From Pseudobdellovibrionaceae bacterium (GTDB lineage Bacteria > Bdellovibrionota > Bdellovibrionia > Bdellovibrionales > UBA1609), in assembly GCA_018663505.1 (NCBI GenBank), contig JABJQG010000034.1:1-53029 (forward strand): a stretch of DNA of 53,029 bases, read 5' to 3'. Both the position numbers and the translations under genes were made by a program. A model generated the notes under the pieces. The model was not told the origin of the DNA and did not search any database. It was given only the letters and a program-made list of their open reading frames with translations. This document shows positions 52,898-53,029 of this stretch, piece after piece. The number at the start of each line of letters is the position of its first letter. Positions within the stretch are counted from its first letter, which is position 1.

Positions 52898-53029
52898 TGA
52901 CCTGCGCCCCTCTGCTGAGACAGTCCTCATATATTTAACGAGCAAAGATTTGTCCTAACACAACTCTTGATATACACCAGTATTTTAAGAGGTTGGGAGA
53001 TATTTTGGATATATATAGAAAAAAGAACC
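52898..53029 (+). mobile_element. Second copy of the IS3 element, inverted, cut by the window end
   Basis: 52898-53029 equals the reverse complement of 48128 down to 47997 as far as it can be read. It starts TGACCTGCGCCCCT and includes the TTG start of orfA at 52993. The rest lies outside the window. Confidence 0.93.
52993..53029 (+). CDS. IS3 OrfA, 5' fragment at window edge
   Basis: First codons only (GDILDIYRKKN), identical to the start of orfA at 48033. AAGAGG immediately precedes the TTG. Truncated by the window, not by mutation as far as visible. Confidence 0.85.
   Translation, partial: MGDILDIYRKKN

Overview
The window is low-GC DNA from a Gram-negative bacterium. It has many signal peptides, lipoboxes, outer-membrane barrel proteins and periplasmic c-type cytochromes. 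The mix of a standalone SPOUT-like RNA methyltransferase beside rplS-rnhB-yraN, many small secreted proteins of unknown function, a fatty-acid cis/trans isomerase and a eukaryote-like Ser/Thr kinase suggests Bdellovibrionota or another former deltaproteobacterium. That placement is inference; no 16S gene is present.

Layout. 1-278: remnants resembling an insertion-sequence end, plus one copy of a dispersed repeat. 279-4340 (+): PAP2 phosphatase, lipoprotein, RNA methyltransferase, rplS, rnhB, yraN and a small membrane protein. 4369-7384 (-): M48 metalloprotease and an SH3-like/beta-barrel protein. 7523-10281: Ser/Thr kinase with extracytoplasmic Fn3-like repeats, then rpsN on the other strand. 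10792-13351 (+): S1/P1 nuclease and two proteins of unknown function. 13421-20430 (-): a copper/silver-type efflux operon running haem-binding protein, outer-membrane factor, CusB-like, CusA-like and DUF3347 protein, with overlapping or nearly touching genes. 20739-28210: membrane protein, cytochrome c, cis/trans isomerase (cti), barrel protein, RsmI-like methylase and dihaem peroxidase. 28211-34597: further envelope and nuclease genes separated by two palindrome-rich intergenic elements.

34707-34783 is tRNA-Asp(GTC). Its 3' end is the attachment site of an integrated element of about 9.3 kb ending at a 17-bp direct repeat at 44042-44058. The element has a tyrosine integrase, an excisionase-like HTH protein, a primase-polymerase/helicase-like replication protein preceded by four 11-bp iteron-like repeats, and cargo. 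The cargo includes a 950-residue protein with an N-terminal RelA/SpoT nucleotidyltransferase domain and a very long C-terminal extension, a regulator overlapping a secreted-protein gene, and a methyltransferase at the right end. No virion genes are visible, so it looks like a satellite-like or replicative integrative element. The RelA/SpoT-domain gene is the best candidate for an undescribed defence-type system.

44059-53029 continues as accessory DNA: arm-site-like repeats (perhaps the left edge of a second, tandem element), an XRE regulator, a small ORF, a 19-bp perfect hairpin, a serine recombinase, a secreted protein, and a complete IS3-family element at 46742-48128. A second copy of that IS, inverted, starts at 52898 and runs off the window. 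Between the two copies lie a divergent pair of secreted repeat proteins: a lipoprotein built of eleven copies of a roughly 46-residue pentapeptide-like repeat, and an ankyrin-repeat protein.
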